64,000 nt of DNA from Lates calcarifer (GCF_001640805.2 NC_066837.1:27466789-27530788), one strand, 5' to 3'; shown: positions 46,202-60,505, numbered from the stretch's first letter. Notes: generated by a model not told the origin, from the sequence alone. Numbers and translations: made by a program.

Positions 46202-47299
46202 CTGGACGGGACAAAAAAATGGGGTAAGAACAGTTCACATATGGTATGTGAGTTTGTGTGCATGTATGTGTGATTATGCAGAGCATGGTACAGGGAACAT
46301 ATTTCCAATGCCCAGCAGAGAGGTCAACCCCATGAGCACAGAAACCCATTGAACTCATGTGTACTGACAAGGAGCCTTGCCCAGAGAGAACCTTGCCCAA
46401 GTGTGTGTGACAGTCTAAGTGTGCCCTTCCAAGGACTGTGTTATGATTCCTCAGAGAGCAACTAGAGAATAGAGAAATGGAAAAAATGAGCGTTAGGAGG
46501 ACAAAGTGAGGGCAAAGAGGAGAGAGAGCACAGTAAAAATAGAATGAGGGATATTTAGGGTACGTAGGATGGGAAGTAGGATGGAGAGCAAAGGAGAAAT
46601 GAGAAAAGGTGGTGGGAGTTTAACCGCAATTTGCTAACTCCACTTCTCTGCATGGGAATGTGAGCACAATTGAGCAAGAGAGCACAACTGTGTGCAAGTG
46701 AAAGATGGGGAGAGCAAGACTGAGAGAAAACTGGAAAGTTGGCACACAGATGGAGTGTGAGGGGAAAACAGAAAGAGGTGAAAAAGAGGGGGTTTGGCTA
46801 TATAAAAGGTGGCTGGAGTTATTCTACCCCCTCTCCTTGGCTTTTGACTTCCCCTCCTCTCCCAGCCCCACAGTCCCTCCCCTCCTGCCAAGACCAGTGA
46901 CAAGCACTTGGCTGCCAGAGAGGAACCTTTGCCTCTCGTTCCGCAAGCATCAAGTTGCCCCTGTCATCGTCTCCTCCCACACAAATTGGGAGCCCATTCA
47001 CAGACCACTGCTAACATCTGTTACATATTTCAGCACCTACACTATTCTCTGGGAAAGACAAACCAGGCACCAGGCTGGGCTGAGAGTTGGGCTAATGCTA
47101 ATGATTGCTAGCATGTGGTGCAACAAATGGCAACATCAGAATCAGAAATATTTGATGTTTACAGACTGTGGAAGATATACAAACATCTGAGCAGATCCGA
47201 CCAGGTGATAAATAAACATAGACAACATGGTTCTGTGTGAATGCTGAATACTGTGTGAAAGTGAGTGTTTGGGTTTGTGTTAATTGACACCATTTTAGC

Positions 47300-47365
47300 T
47301 CGGAGGAGGTCTTGATCTCAGGAGATCTTCCTGGTTAAATAAAGAGCAAATAAATAAATGAAATG
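47300..47365 (+). repeat. retrotransposon-like 3' tail
   Basis: GAGATCTTCCTGGTTAAATA then AAGAGCAAATAAATAAAT, a common fish retroelement tail. Short and unassigned. Confidence 0.4.
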
Positions 47366-47574
47366 GTGAAAATCCCAAGACATCTCAGGCAGACAACATG
47401 AGATTAATATAAGATGGTTTACTTGTTAAATGGTTCAAGAAAAGCCGGTGCAATCATTGACAAGTCATTACCAACAACGCACTTGGCAGTACAAGCAAAA
47501 TTTTCACAGCAGGAGTGTGAAGTAATGAAAAGAACAACAAACAATTTTAATGAAGCAAAGCACAGAGGTGTTTT

Positions 47575-48870
47575 GAGCTAAATGCTAACGTCAGCATGCG
47601 AACATACTCACAATGAGAATGCAGGCAGAAGTTTTGCAGATAAAGTTGGTCATGTTTACTGGTATGGTTTGGGAGACTCAATGGCAAGGCAAGCAGTCAC
47701 TGAGCCAGCACTACAACAAAGTTCATCTTCTAGCACTCCATTATTACACTAATAATTTCACAGATCAGAGAGGCTGTGTTTTTGATCATGTTGCTTTGTG
47801 ACTTGTTGACTTGACTTACACATTAAAGAACTTGAAGGAGAATTCTGTGAAGTGTGGAACTTTAACAGGCAACGCATGAGCAATTTGGTTGCACCTTTTC
47901 AGATTTGTTGCAGTGATCACATTTGAATCTGAATTTGTTAGAATGTAACAAAGACAGCAGATTGATTACTAGGCTTTGTTGCATCTCTGACTTCTTTTGT
48001 ACAGACAGTTTTGTTGCATGCTTCTTTGGACACTACAAGTAGACAAGCAAGTGATGCCTTTATTTGTGTTCCTTCGTTGTCACATTGTAGCATTCCATTG
48101 AAAGTCTTACATGTAGTTTAGCATGTTAGCATTTTAATAATTGGTAACTAGTGCTTACCACAAATAACATTTGTTTTGCAACAGTTTGGCCTAAAAGCAA
48201 AATCCTGGACAAACTGAAGTTTTGACCTGCTGAAAAGTCAGAGGACCACCAAAGTTGTTACAGTTCATCCTGAGGGGTCATAAATGTCTGGACCAAATTT
48301 CATGGCAATCAATCCAATAGTTGACAGAAAGAGATACTTAATAATACGGCTGCCCCCTAAAACTCAACTATTTGATGCATCAGTCAGGAAGTCCCTGATT
48401 CGACTCGAAAATGTCACTCAACAAGTTGTTACACCTTTTTTTTCAGCTGCCTCACAGTTCACACACTGGGCACTGCAGGAGCAACAGAGGGACAGGCTGT
48501 AAACTTTACAACCACAATCTTGTCTTAAAATGACCAAACCACAAAACTAACTGTGATGGAAGTAGTGACTTGATTAAAACATAGGGCAGAGCAACACCAG
48601 ACAGCACGAGGCAGTCCAGAGTGACCCGTTTCTGTTGACCGCTCTGATACTCTCAGCTCTGGTGTCAGGTAAGTTCTGGCTGACAGTGTCAGCACCCCGG
48701 CAGGAAAGACACTCCATGGAAAGGTAAGAATTCATAACTGAGCTATGAACGAGGAGCCAACTTTATGTCCACTAATCTGACTCAACTGACAAAAACCTTA
48801 GCCGTGTACAGCCCTTCTTGCTAACATGATGGACCAACTGACAGACGGTCTTTGCCGTCCCCAGAGCTTT
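47575..48870 (+). repeat. AGCATGCTAAC-type repeat, interrupted
   Basis: Starts AAATGCTAACGTCAGCATGC, resumes at about 48110 with TTTAGCATGTTAGCATTTT, runs through GGACCACCAAAGTTGTTAC and TTTCATGGCAATCAATCC, is broken at 48345-48816 by a MITE, and resumes CTAACATGATGGACCAACTG. The stretch 47680-48108 does not match and may be a further insertion. Confidence 0.6.
48345..48816. mobile_element. second copy of the TAGGGCTG hAT-like MITE
   Basis: Shares with 15543-15923 the blocks GGCTGCCCCCTA, CAGGAAGTCCCTGATTCGAC, GCTGACAGTGTCAGCACCC, CATAACTGAGCTATGAAC and the end GTACAGCCCT. Flanks CTTAATAA and CTTGCTAA agree at 6 of 8. Inserted in the AGCATGCTAAC-type repeat. About 90 bases longer than the first copy. 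Confidence 0.7.
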
Positions 48871-51449
48871 CTTAGAGAGTGTAGGATGCCCATTCATTTT
48901 CACTTAAGAGTCAGGTAGGCTAAGCATGAGTGTGATAGAATTAATGAATAAACCAATTTATGATGTTAAGAATGTTTGGTTAGTTTATCATTAGCTACAT
49001 CACCTACTCTTAATCTTATTTCAGCCTCTACTCCTTCACAACATGCTGCAGAGAGATATGAGTAGAAAGAATAGTTCTCCTCTTTCCCACTGTTTTCTCC
49101 CACTCTCCCCCCTTTTTGGACTCTGTTGACCTATTTGCATCAACAGTATCTCGCTGTGTTAGAGTGGCTGCAGTCCTCCTCTGCACTATGTTCTACTGCT
49201 ATAACTGCTTAAGCTTAACACGGTACAGAGCAGCCTGTAAAAAGCCACAGAGGGTACCGAGCAGCAGAACAGACGGCCATCTCACAGCGACAGCTGGATG
49301 TGTTTAATATTTACTGTTACAAGCCAGTGTTACGTAGCTCAGGCTCAGACCAGCAAAAATGCCAGGCTAGTGTGTGAAGTGAAACAACAAACAGCTCTCA
49401 TGATAGGAATTAGTTCTCAGTGTAGATGTCAAAAAAACAACACTCCCATCTGAAGTAAAATTGCCCTAAAATTCACCTGAGGTAGTAATACATTAATATT
49501 AGTGTAAGTGTAAAGGTGTAAAAAACAAGAGTCAAAAACACAGACTCAAAAAATCAGAATGATGAACCTGACAGTCTCCTGAAGTCTTCAAAGAGCCTGC
49601 AGATTAAACCCATTCTGCTAATTACTGTCCCAAGAGGCATGAAGCCCAATTTCCCACAAGAGGTGAGTACATGTGTGGATGCGATGCAGAGCTGCACACT
49701 CCCACAAGAAACCCACTGAACCTTCATGTAAACAGTGTTCCACCTCACAGCACCTAGCTTCTTCTGAATCAGAAACATATGTTGACCATGTTACACTGGT
49801 ATGTGGATATGTTGAAAACATACAGAACTATACACTTAAAGGACAGTTTCTAGGTTATGACTTTGGCTTTTTGGCAAATGGTTACTTTGGTCATAACCAG
49901 TGGCCAAAAGTAGAGTTTAAGCCTAATGTTAGCAGCTCTGTCCTGCCCATAACTGTGTTTGGAGAAGTTTACACAAATATAATGTATAAAAAATATATAT
50001 AGTGTTACGCTCACTAAACAATGGTGAGACCCTAAAATCCCTCTCTCTTGTCCTGTTAAAAGTGAAGCATTCAGTCTGAATATAAACAATAAAGCATAAA
50101 TCTTACATCTGTCTTGATGGTTATAGTCGACCAGAACTAGAAACCTACATCAACTCAGGAAGAAGTGGACAGCGCGAGAGCAGCCAGACTGAGGTGAATG
50201 GCGCTCCTACATGATCAGTTGAGACAAAGAGCTCAGCAGTTAAATCCTGAGTGGCTGGAGTTCACTGTGCCCAGACTGAAGCATGCTATTCCCTGCTTAA
50301 CTCCATATGCTACCATATGTCAGGGGTGGACCCCAAAGGGCTTTCATTCAGTTCATGGAGTCTCAGTTCTCAGTAATTTCCTTACAGAAAGCTGGACACA
50401 TGTTTTGTAGAGATTTCTAGTTTTAATTGTGTGGAGACTAAGATTTTACTAACCCTAATGTGGTCATGCATTCACACATGCCCCATGCACTTGGAAACAT
50501 ACACATCAACACACTTCAAGCCCTGTACCCTGCAATCCTTCTCCTCCTCCTTTAATCCCTCAGTCATATACAGACAGTTGACTGAGCACATGTTTTCTGT
50601 CATGTCTCACTTTATCTTCACACATTTACAGTTACATGTGCTCACTTTTGGGAGCTCTCCATTCTCTGCTGGTCACTGAGCAGATACACTGTCCTGGCTG
50701 AAGATTAAGCAGCCCACACACACTGACAGCGGTTACTAAGAGGGAACAAAGGCTTTCTCACACACTCTGAGTTTTCTCACCAGTCTGGTGATGTAAGATG
50801 GCAGTGGACACGTCTGTTTAATCTTTTCTTCGAAGGTGTCCTCAGACTGAATGCAAAGCAAATTTTAGAGGAATATATACGTAAAGCTCTAAATGTTTCA
50901 ACTTGAGCAAAAAACTACATTTATCAAATTCAATATGACTTCATCAACATGTGGAGATGAGAAGAAAAGGAGGGAGGTCTGGAAGAAAAATAATAGAAAG
51001 AATGGGAGTTTTGATGTCAGTCAGTGGCTGAGCTGTGATGGGACACACTCTTCTCTTTTGTGACTTTCCAGTGGTGATATTTGTTCATAGTACCACTGAC
51101 ATAACACAAGTGGTCACTTCACATTAAAGGTGAGATGTCACACAGCATCAAATCCATTCATCAACACAAGGACATATTGCCACCAGTGTATGACTATATA
51201 ATCCCTCCAAACGCCCCAAAGGTCACCACCAAAATATTTGTTTCTGCCAACCATACCTACCTGTTCACTTCTTACATAACTGCTGTATGTAAGCAGTGAC
51301 TCACTCTCACGCTATTCAAACACATGCAAGACAATCAGGCAAAGGAGGACGCTATCAGGTTCAACAGAGATTAACGAGATGGAAACTCATCCTTTCAGAG
51401 CTGCCTTGACATGCCATCTTATGTCATGTGTGAAAACTGTCAAGGTCAA

Positions 51450-51487
51450 ATTACTCTATGTATACTGTAGTGTATACATAGAGTAAT
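51450..51487. repeat. perfect 16-base inverted repeat, 6-base loop
   Basis: ATTACTCTATGTATAC (51450-51465), loop TGTAGT, GTATACATAGAGTAAT (51472-51487). Intronic. Confidence 0.9.
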
Positions 51488-52346
51488 GTAATGTAATGTA
51501 TACTGTAGCTGATGACCCAAGTAGTTAGCACTCCCAAAGTCAAGACAAACGCTGAGCTTTGATAAATATTAGATCACAATCGTAGTTTCTTGGTTTTGAC
51601 AATCTGTCAGACTTAATGAAGAAATTTGTCCATTGAGCAGATAAAATTGTATGTCGCGCATGCTCAAATATAAGCACTCACATCAGTCCACTTTGACCTG
51701 TTTCATCAATATCAGCACTCCTGCCCAGGTGCCTGTAAAGTGTGCTCAACTGTATCCGTCTGAACATAAACTCCATAGCAACAGAGTGAGTGTGTCCTTG
51801 AGGCAGAGTTTGTTTAACTGGCAGAAGGGAAAGGTGGGCACAAATAATAGACTGCTAGCCTTAACCTGAAGGGAGTCACTCTGCTGCTGCTGCTGCTGGT
51901 GCTCCACGGTACACTTGCCATTAGCGATGACGTTTGATGTACTACACGCAGCATGCAGGCTGAGATGCAGTGCATTATGTATGATGTTTGGGGAAGGGAA
52001 AAAAAAACACGTGCCCTGGTGTATGATGGAAATTGTGTTGGTGTGTTGGGGGTAGTAGACGGAGTAGAGGAGGGATGGATGAAGGGAGAAAAGGGAAACT
52101 TCCAGTGAGTAAGATGTTGCCTGAACTTGACAACACAGTCAATAATATTCCTTCAAAAGTCATGCTGATAAAGCAGAATGCAGGGAAACCAAATTGAGTG
52201 CACATGAGGGGAAGAGCGAGAGAAAGAAACATGATGTAGTTGGCCTGGTAATTAGTGCAGTTGTAAGTGAGGTCACTGGGATGAACCCTTAACAGCTGCT
52301 GATGGTGCTCTGGCCTGAACTACCCCTGCTGGCTGTAGTACAGATA

Positions 52347-52445
52347 CACACACACACACACACAAAACATGGTAAGACTGAACGCAAAAATGTAGGGAGA
52401 CACAGACCCACATGCAAAGACACACAAACACACACACACACACAT
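52347..52445. repeat. CA-rich simple sequence
   Basis: (AC)n at 52347-52365 and again at about 52430-52445. Confidence 0.75.
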
Positions 52446-55033
52446 AAAACACAAACACACATACGGCCAGTGAGATTTCCATTGTTTCCCTTTCTGTAAT
52501 CATCATGTTCTTACTGTTCTTCTTCACTATGCACAATCAGTGGCAGTCAATGTATCAATCAGCAATCAGGCTTCAGCTTGCTGGGGGGACACATTCTGCC
52601 TCAGTCTGCTGTACGGAGCTGACTGCCCGCCTGCCTGTTTCATCCCATGTCAGTCTAATTTACCAGGCAATTTGGAAGGAACCACTGCGAGCCACAGAGG
52701 GGCTCTGTATCGAGATGTAGCATGACTTCTGTTCGGTTTGTTTTCCTCGTGCTGGAGCTCTGCGGCACCTTCACTTTTCCTTTATGCAACACTGAACACA
52801 TTCGGATGCAGAGGCACATCACGCTAGCTGCCGTGTTGTAATATTTTCTACTATGTTGCCTGTCGTCCTCATCAGGTTCTTGTTTGCTATTACTCTGGCT
52901 TTCTTTGGTTATTGTCTAATATAGATTTGTGCTCACTGTTTCATTTAATTTTTTATCGTCATATAAATGTCACTTGTATTAGAGGAGGTATCAGGTGGTG
53001 TGCTTCTGTCCTACGACACCCCCACTATGAAGAGTGTATGGATGTATTAAGAAAGCTGGACTCTCCTTATGGCAAACTGAGGTACTGCAAGTTAAAAAAT
53101 TCAATGTGTCTCAAAGCATTTTCATCAGGACATCATGAGCTACAAAAAAGTAAATCATCATGGAATGCACTGTGAAATTTTAAGATCATTCTAATGTGAA
53201 GTCTATGGGCCTGGCTCAGGATGAGAGACGCTATTATGCACCTGCAGTTGGATGTCCCTCCACACATGAATAATGTGTCTCTTCAATACAATGATAATGC
53301 AGTCACTTTAAAGTTTTAGAGTCTCAGAAAAATGAATTTGCTCGCTTGTTTTGTCCAACCGTCCAACATTCCAAAACCCAAAGATAATTAGTTTACAATA
53401 GTAAGAAAGCCAATTGAATACTGGGATGGCATGATACAGCTTGACCCAACAGACGAGGCACATCCCATTTTATCCCATCTAGTGTGTCTTGGCGGAAGAC
53501 AACTGCCTAACAACATTTTAACAAAATGTCTCCTCTTGCCTACAACATTTATGCAGAGGATTATTCCAAAGTAATTTACAAGCATCATCAAATTCAAAAA
53601 GATGAGAAGTTATCAAAATTGTAACCGGTGAGGTTACAGATCATGTCATTGCATCAAGTAAGGCACCATGAGCCAGTGTGCCAGTGTGTGCATTTATTTA
53701 TGAAGAGGGAAACAGAGAAGCGGAAGTGGGACTTATACATGGTCTTGGCCTGGAACTCTCCCTTACACATCTACTGTACAAATCCCAGTGGACACCCATT
53801 CTCGTCATCTTTACCTAACACTCCCTCACTCCTTCCATCTTTCAGGTTTATTTATAACCATCATATAGCTGGAGATGAAAAGGTTGAGTAATGCCTGAGA
53901 GTCTTTGGGGATTTCCTGCAATCTCTGTTCGTTAAATATAAAATATATAGCCAGGAGGCCCTCTTTCCCCAGCTGCATTCCCCCTTCACCATCTTCTGCC
54001 CCCTGCTTCCGCTTTATTGATCTCTTGCCATGCGAAGCAAGCCACTGGTTGCTGCATATTTTAGCTGTACGTCAGGAATAATCCCTTCATGTCCTGATAC
54101 CAAACCACAACCCAAGCCCACTCCCTCCCTTAAATGAAGATGTTGAGACAAGTGAACAGCAAAGAAACCATCAGAAATTCATGTGGGTTATCTCTCTCAT
54201 ACAGGTCACACAGATAACCAGCTGCATGGACATTAATGATTTCAATGAGGAGCAAAATGTGCTCATAAGCTAATGTACTCACAGTGACTTATTCAAAGTG
54301 TCTTAAGTGAGTTGTCCTGCCTGCTGAACTGCTTATGTTAGCTGTCACTGTTAAAGTCTCTTTGCTGGTTAATCACAAAGGTAATTTAAAACTGACAATT
54401 TATAATGAACATGATAAACCTTCAGGAGGAAGTAGTGTAAGGTTTAACTTAACCGAGTGGAAGTGAGCTGCGGTTACCCACCCCCCCACCCTCCTACAGT
54501 ACTCATCCTTCATCTTAGTGGTGACGATGGCACCCCTCCTGAGTATAACAGCCTGGGAATCTTACATAACACAGGGCAAAGCTCCGTATGCTCTGAAGGA
54601 GGGTTTGGGGAGAGGGCACTTTTGGGTGTGTGTGCATGTGCTTGTGTGTGATTGAGTAAGAGGGAAAGACACAGAATGAGGGAATGCAAATGTGTGTGCA
54701 AGAAAATTCTGCCCTGCTCACTTCTCACTGATGATATAATACTTTCAGGCCGTTGTCATGGACACGAACAGGCACCACTGGCTGGATTTGGCATTGGGGT
54801 GTAAGATGACGAGGGGGAGAAGGGGGTGGGGAGGGGGCTGTCTAACTGCTCCTCTTTGAACTGGACTGTGTGTCCGTGTGTGTGTGTGTGCATGTGTGAG
54901 AGAGAGACAGTCTGTGTGTGTGTGCAGATGGTGTGGCTGATACTGTTCTGATGACTAAGCATATTGTATTACAGTTTGGTACAGACTAGACCAGACCTCT
55001 GTAGTAAAGGCTCAAGAGGATTTCACTGGGGGT

Positions 55034-55375
55034 GTGTGTGCATGTGAGAAACAGACCAAAAGACAGAATGAGAGACAGAACAGGCCAAAAGAGGCCATCT
55101 ATGTCCATCTGGAACGTCCATCTTTAAACAGAGGTGGTGGTCTACGACACCAACTGTCAGCCACCTATGACACAGTCCTGAGGTTCTTACCCAGGAGATT
55201 TAACCCCCATTCACACCTTGAGACATGTGACATCAACGACTCACATGATGTCAGGGTGGGTGAGTGACTCTCAGGACCACCTCCAACAGGTTGAATACCT
55301 GGGACTCCCCAACCAGTTTTCAGAGCTGAGGAAGCCTTTTGGATGAGAGGTGAAATATCTTCAAGAACCTACACA
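55034..55375 (+). mobile_element. Penelope-like retroelement 3' remnant
   Basis: A plus-strand frame (55034-55267) reads KEAIYVHLERPSLNRGGGLR then HQLSATYDTVLRFLPRRF; this resembles the end of the GIY-YIG endonuclease part of Penelope-like elements (from memory). The following TTTTGGATGAGAGGTGAAAT and CTTCAAGAACC resemble their 3' tails. Truncated and inactive. Confidence 0.5.
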
Positions 55376-55384
55376 CAATAATCC

Positions 55385-55430
<46 letters not shown>

Positions 55431-55456
55431 ATGTGTGTGTGTGTGTGTGTGTGTGT
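55385..55456. repeat. (TA)n-(GT)n compound microsatellite
   Basis: About 22 TA units with one break, then about 12 GT units, directly after the Penelope-like tail. Confidence 0.9.
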
Positions 55457-56404
55457 ATATGCCTTTAATGTGTGTGTGTATGTCACTTGTCTATTTCATA
55501 AATTCACACTGACTGACTCAGAGACACATCTATTACGTCAGCTCAAGATCCCCCTTTTTTATGCCGTTAGACCCCTGCTGCACTGTGAAGCATTATCTCC
55601 ACAGATAACTCAACCTACAAATGTCCCACTGTGTTGTGAAGATATTAATGGTATCTGTAATGACTGATCAAGGCTGTTGATGTGAGTTTGCAGTTTCACT
55701 GTAAGCAGACTACAATGGGCGGAGAAATAAAACTCAATGAATCAATAAATAAAAACAATGATGAGTTCTCCCTAACTGATCCTCATGAAGCCTACCGGAC
55801 AGCTATATTTGTCCAGTAAATTTCTGATAGTGGTCAGCCTGGTGAAGAGAGTTCTGCCAGCTGCTGTCCTTTCAGCACCTCAGCTGCTGCCAAACAACTG
55901 GTCCTGATAACAGTTCAGAATCAACATTTCGTTCCAGTCCATGTTGTAGATGGCTCTTGAGGAAAAGTCAGGGGATCATAAAAGTCATTAGCATGGCTAA
56001 TAAAAATAAGACCTGGGTTGTAACAAATTGGAATAATTCTCTGGGGTTTTCCCTGATTGCCAATTCAATGAGTTACTCACAGTCATGAGACCGTCATACA
56101 AATGCTCTGCATCCCACAACAAGTTTACAGAATTATACACAGGGATGGTTTTATGCAGTAAAATGCCACAGTAGAACGCTATTAGCGGATCTGTGGGTGC
56201 CACTGTGGTGATAAATAATAGTTAAATATGCCATTAAATAATTCCCTGCAAACTCTGACAGGGGTGTGAAGCACTATGGATTTGCAATATAGCTCCCCCT
56301 GCTCTTTCTTGTCAATCCACCATCAGCTGGAAGCTATCCAGCCCATTATGAATGCAATGATTCTGCATCTCACACTTCTGGCTAATTATGCACAGTGGGA
56401 AATG

Positions 56405-56432
56405 TTGTGTGTGTGTGTGTGTGTGTGTGTGT
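56405..56432. repeat. (GT)n microsatellite
   Basis: About 14 uninterrupted GT units. Confidence 0.9.
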
Positions 56433-59400
56433 GGGGTAGTCACTGTGTGCTTTCCGTCTGTGAAAAACAACACAGAAAATATCTCCTGAATGATGCGATA
56501 GCCACTTCCCTAATAGCGTCCAGCTGTAATTACATGGTTGTGAAATTTTGTTTGGTGGTAAGGATGAGGGAGGGTGATATTTTGTCTTAAAGGAAAAGGA
56601 AGGGAGAGTCTTCAAGGAAGTGATCTATATAAAAGATAAACTCCAAATACCGGACAATCAAATTTATCTTTTTACATCTCTTATGCTAGTCAGCTAACTG
56701 CTTTGAAAGATCAGTATCTAAGTGGACATATTTAATCAGTATCCAAAGGCAAATCTCTAGATAACGGGGAAAAAAAGATGCCACAGCTGGCATGCACACT
56801 TATTTTGTATCCAGTCAAAGGGAATAAGTTCACTGAAGCGCAGTGCAATTGCCCTGAAAAAAAAAAAATCTGACTTTCCTCCTGATTTAGAAAACAGAGT
56901 AATATTGGCTTTCCTAAAGCTGTGAGATGAACAGCCGCTCAGCTGTAGGGCAAACAAACTCCTCTATGAACATCCATTCTGTGCCTCTAAAATGAATACA
57001 GCTCCACACTTTAAAAAAGAGACTCTGAACTTGGCAGCAGTGTCGGAGGGTGTTTCGGATCAACTATTTATCAGTAACGCATTGTACTGCTCCTTTAATC
57101 TTTGGATCTTTTATTGCTAAGAGGAAAAACTGGAGTCTTGGTCAAAGCTGGCTAGATGAAAATGACAAATATTAAAGCACCTAAAAATAGCTGCTGAACT
57201 TCAGCCCCTGCACCATATGGCTGGAGGCAATGCATTTTGGGAGCTTGACTTGACTCTGGAAGTAGAGCAAAGAGAGCGATGAGAGCTTTAATGTTAATTG
57301 ACACACTCACACACAGAAAGGATGAAGAGGTTTCAATTGCACTAATGTCATGAGGAGTCACGGCTGCCCCTTGGAAGTGCAGCCATCAAGTGAAGCTGTC
57401 GAAGCTTTAATGACGCTGGGACAACAAAGAAACAGACAAACAGTAAGGATGATAACAAAAACAACCAAGGGGACGTCGCCGCTCAGCATAATGAAATGAA
57501 TAAATAAATAAATATAAAAAAGGTGATTAAAGTTGCATTTCCCACCCTCAGGGATCTGTGGAAGCTCATCCCTGTGTACATCTCGTGCATATTCTGAGCG
57601 CACGTGGAGAGCTGGGGGCCTGTTCTGCACATGCTCAGTGGGCGATGATGATGTGGGCTGACACATCGCATGTCGTGAGCGTAGTTACCGTGCTGAGTAA
57701 TGTGACATTTAAGGACTCCTGCTTTTTCCCCTCCTTGCACAGTTAGTAGCACGCACACTCCACGCCCGAACAAATATATACATACACACACACAGATGTG
57801 CTTACATACATACACATATATCATGAGTCTAGCTTCCTGCGGCTGAAATGGATGGTTTGCATGGTTTGAGTATGACACATCTCTCAGTAGTTTATGACTC
57901 TATGTTTATTCCTCTACATCGATACTGTTTTTTTAAATCTCTTTGTAGCCCATCATTTCTTGGTGAGGACTGTGAGAAAATATCATGAGGTCCACTGCTG
58001 ACAGTTTTACAGCTGTGACAGGAATTCTGTAAACTTATGTGATCTGTGTATGAACACTTGTATAAGAATAGAATTATTACTTATGAATAAACATATCAAC
58101 ATTGCTACAACAAAGTCTGAGAGGGTATGACACTCAAGCACTCAGACAATCAGACAGACAACAGTAAGCCCATCCAAAACGTGGGCAATAATCCCTGAGT
58201 GCACTTGCAATTTACAGGAAGTACATAAGGTCAGTGCTGAACCAGAAAGTCTGTGAGTGAGTGAACTGTCGTTACACAGTCTATCTTTATTTTCTCCTGC
58301 AATTTAGTTTGGCTAAACTCAGGGTTTATTTAAAACCTGTATGACTCTCTGCTCTAGGTTTCCTGCAGCGTTTTTAATGGAGGTGCTCCACTGTGCTAAT
58401 GTCAGACAGAATGATTATATTTTTATGATATACAATAGTAGGCTTACTAAGGTTCAGGAAAATGAGCAATGGTGCTACATCACCCAGCAAAGACAACATA
58501 CTGTACTTCATTGGAGAGGTGATTGTTTAAACCATCATTAAGAGAGTACATTGATAACAAGATGTGTCAGGATTAGTGCCAGCCAAAATTATTGTAACTC
58601 AAATTGAGTTTAGGCCAGTACATACTACCTCAATGGAAATGGCCCATGCTCTAAGATCTGACACTGACAAAGGCTTTCATCTTCTCCCACCTAGCCACCT
58701 TTTACATCTTATCAAACCGTTAGGCATATAAATGAAAGCAGAGCAACCTTAAATAGTGCTACAAGCTCACTTGAGCACCGTGTGCCAAAGTTTATTCTGT
58801 TAAAGAAGCACAGGTGGTGAATGACTTCAAACACATACATACTAAAGTCAGCTTGACTGCTGCTGATTTCAGCTCTCATACATACTCACTGTGCTTCCCG
58901 TAAGGGGGCTTCTGGGCTCTCCAGATTTGTTTGTTGTACCAGAGTCACAGTAGAGTTAGTGCGCATTAGCCTGTGGATATTACTCCTGATTCCTGCTGAG
59001 CATGGACTTTGAGGAGACTTGCTGCAGCAGTTTGGTAAAGTTATATAACTTTCAGTATGTGGTAGAGTTACTAATTGTTTTGATTTAAACACTTAAATCA
59101 TTCCCATGCTACTTTTTATTTCTGCTACTATGATACATCTGAAATGATACAGTTTTTTAAAATATAAAAATACAGAGCCAGCATCAACACAATTATTCCA
59201 ATTAGTAAAACTAACAGGAATATTTTATTATATCAGCTTTATCTAGCCTATAACAAATATTTTATACCCTGATGTCTGGACTTTTTTGCAATAAGTTACA
59301 GTGTTCTGAGACCTCAGCAATTAACTTGGTGAAAACAACACCATTATTACTGTTAGAAACAATCAACACTTCTGAAAACCCTAGTTGAAATTATTGGATT

Positions 59401-59581
59401 ATTGTTAAAATGCTTACATACAAAGACTTGAGCACTGCAACACATTTGGTGAACTCCCTATCCTCTTGAATGTGCAATATCCAAACTGCAGGAGCTGCAA
59501 TTTTTTGATAAGGTTATGTCATGACATATCATTATAAATGAAGCATTGAGGTGTTACAGGTATGCCATAGGCCTACAAATT

Positions 59582-60505
59582 CAGTGGCGGGCCGTGCATT
59601 TCACACCTAGGCCTTCACTGGCTGTCCTACCTGAATTAATCTATCAGCATTATGATGTCACAGCTATAGAAACCATCAACAACATACAGAAACACAGTAT
59701 AAGAGAAGTTTGCATCACAGACAGACAGACATGTCATGTAGCCAGAATAAATACCATTACTGAAGCAATGCTATAAAAACCTAATTAACACAATTCAATG
59801 GGTTATTATCTGTAGACAAATAAAAAAACTGCTTCTGTCGAGTGAGGTGAATTAAAACATATGCGAGAAATACGACTGAGCAGACTTGACTTTCAGTGTT
59901 AGCCTCAATACTGATAGAAAAAGACTTGTTGGAACTGAGATGCACAGATAACCTCTACACAGAGTCACTGAGCTCTTCCTCCTCCTTCAGCCATTGTGGG
60001 TTGAAAAAACAGCTATTAAAGCTATACTAACATGTTTTAGCTTGCACTAATAGCTATAGATGTGGTTTGCTCACTCTGACCAGTATGCTTTCTGACCATC
60101 CAATCAAATGTCATGGAAATGTTGACGTCATGGTTGGCCTGCTAGATGGCCCCTGAACTCGCCAACCCAAAATCTGATTGGTCAAAGGATCTGCGAGGCA
60201 ACAGTTTCATTGCCATTCACTTTAAATTACAGTGGCCAGCGCTGTTTATTTTGAAGGCCTCAAGGCAGATATCTGTTAGCAACATAGGGCTTAAATCTGA
60301 TTGGATAAATGCTCTAACATAAACAGACTGTATTGGAAGCAGGGCAACCAAGAGGGAAGCTATGATAAGAAAAGAATAGACTATTGGAAATAATTTAATA
60401 TGTATAGTATTAATGAAAAAAAAACATATATAAACATGTAATTCAGTGACTGTTAGTGTTTAGGGCAACAGAGAAGGCCTTGCTGGCCCTGACAGCCCAC
60501 CACTG
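59582..60505. mobile_element. hAT-like non-autonomous element
   Basis: Left end CAGTGGCGGGCCGTGCATTT; right end is the reverse complement of CAGTGGTGGGCTGTCAGGGC. Both ends are followed inwards by GGCCTTC. Flanks TACAAATT and TAGAAATC agree at 6 of 8 bases, an eroded 8-base target duplication. 924 bases, no transposase recognised. Confidence 0.6.

Noticed and set aside
50787..50855. Candidate minus-strand exon (EDTFEEKIKQTCPLPSYITR) with plausible splice sites
   Set aside because: Does not resemble the NCKX N-terminal region and its end phase does not fit the next slc24a3 exon.
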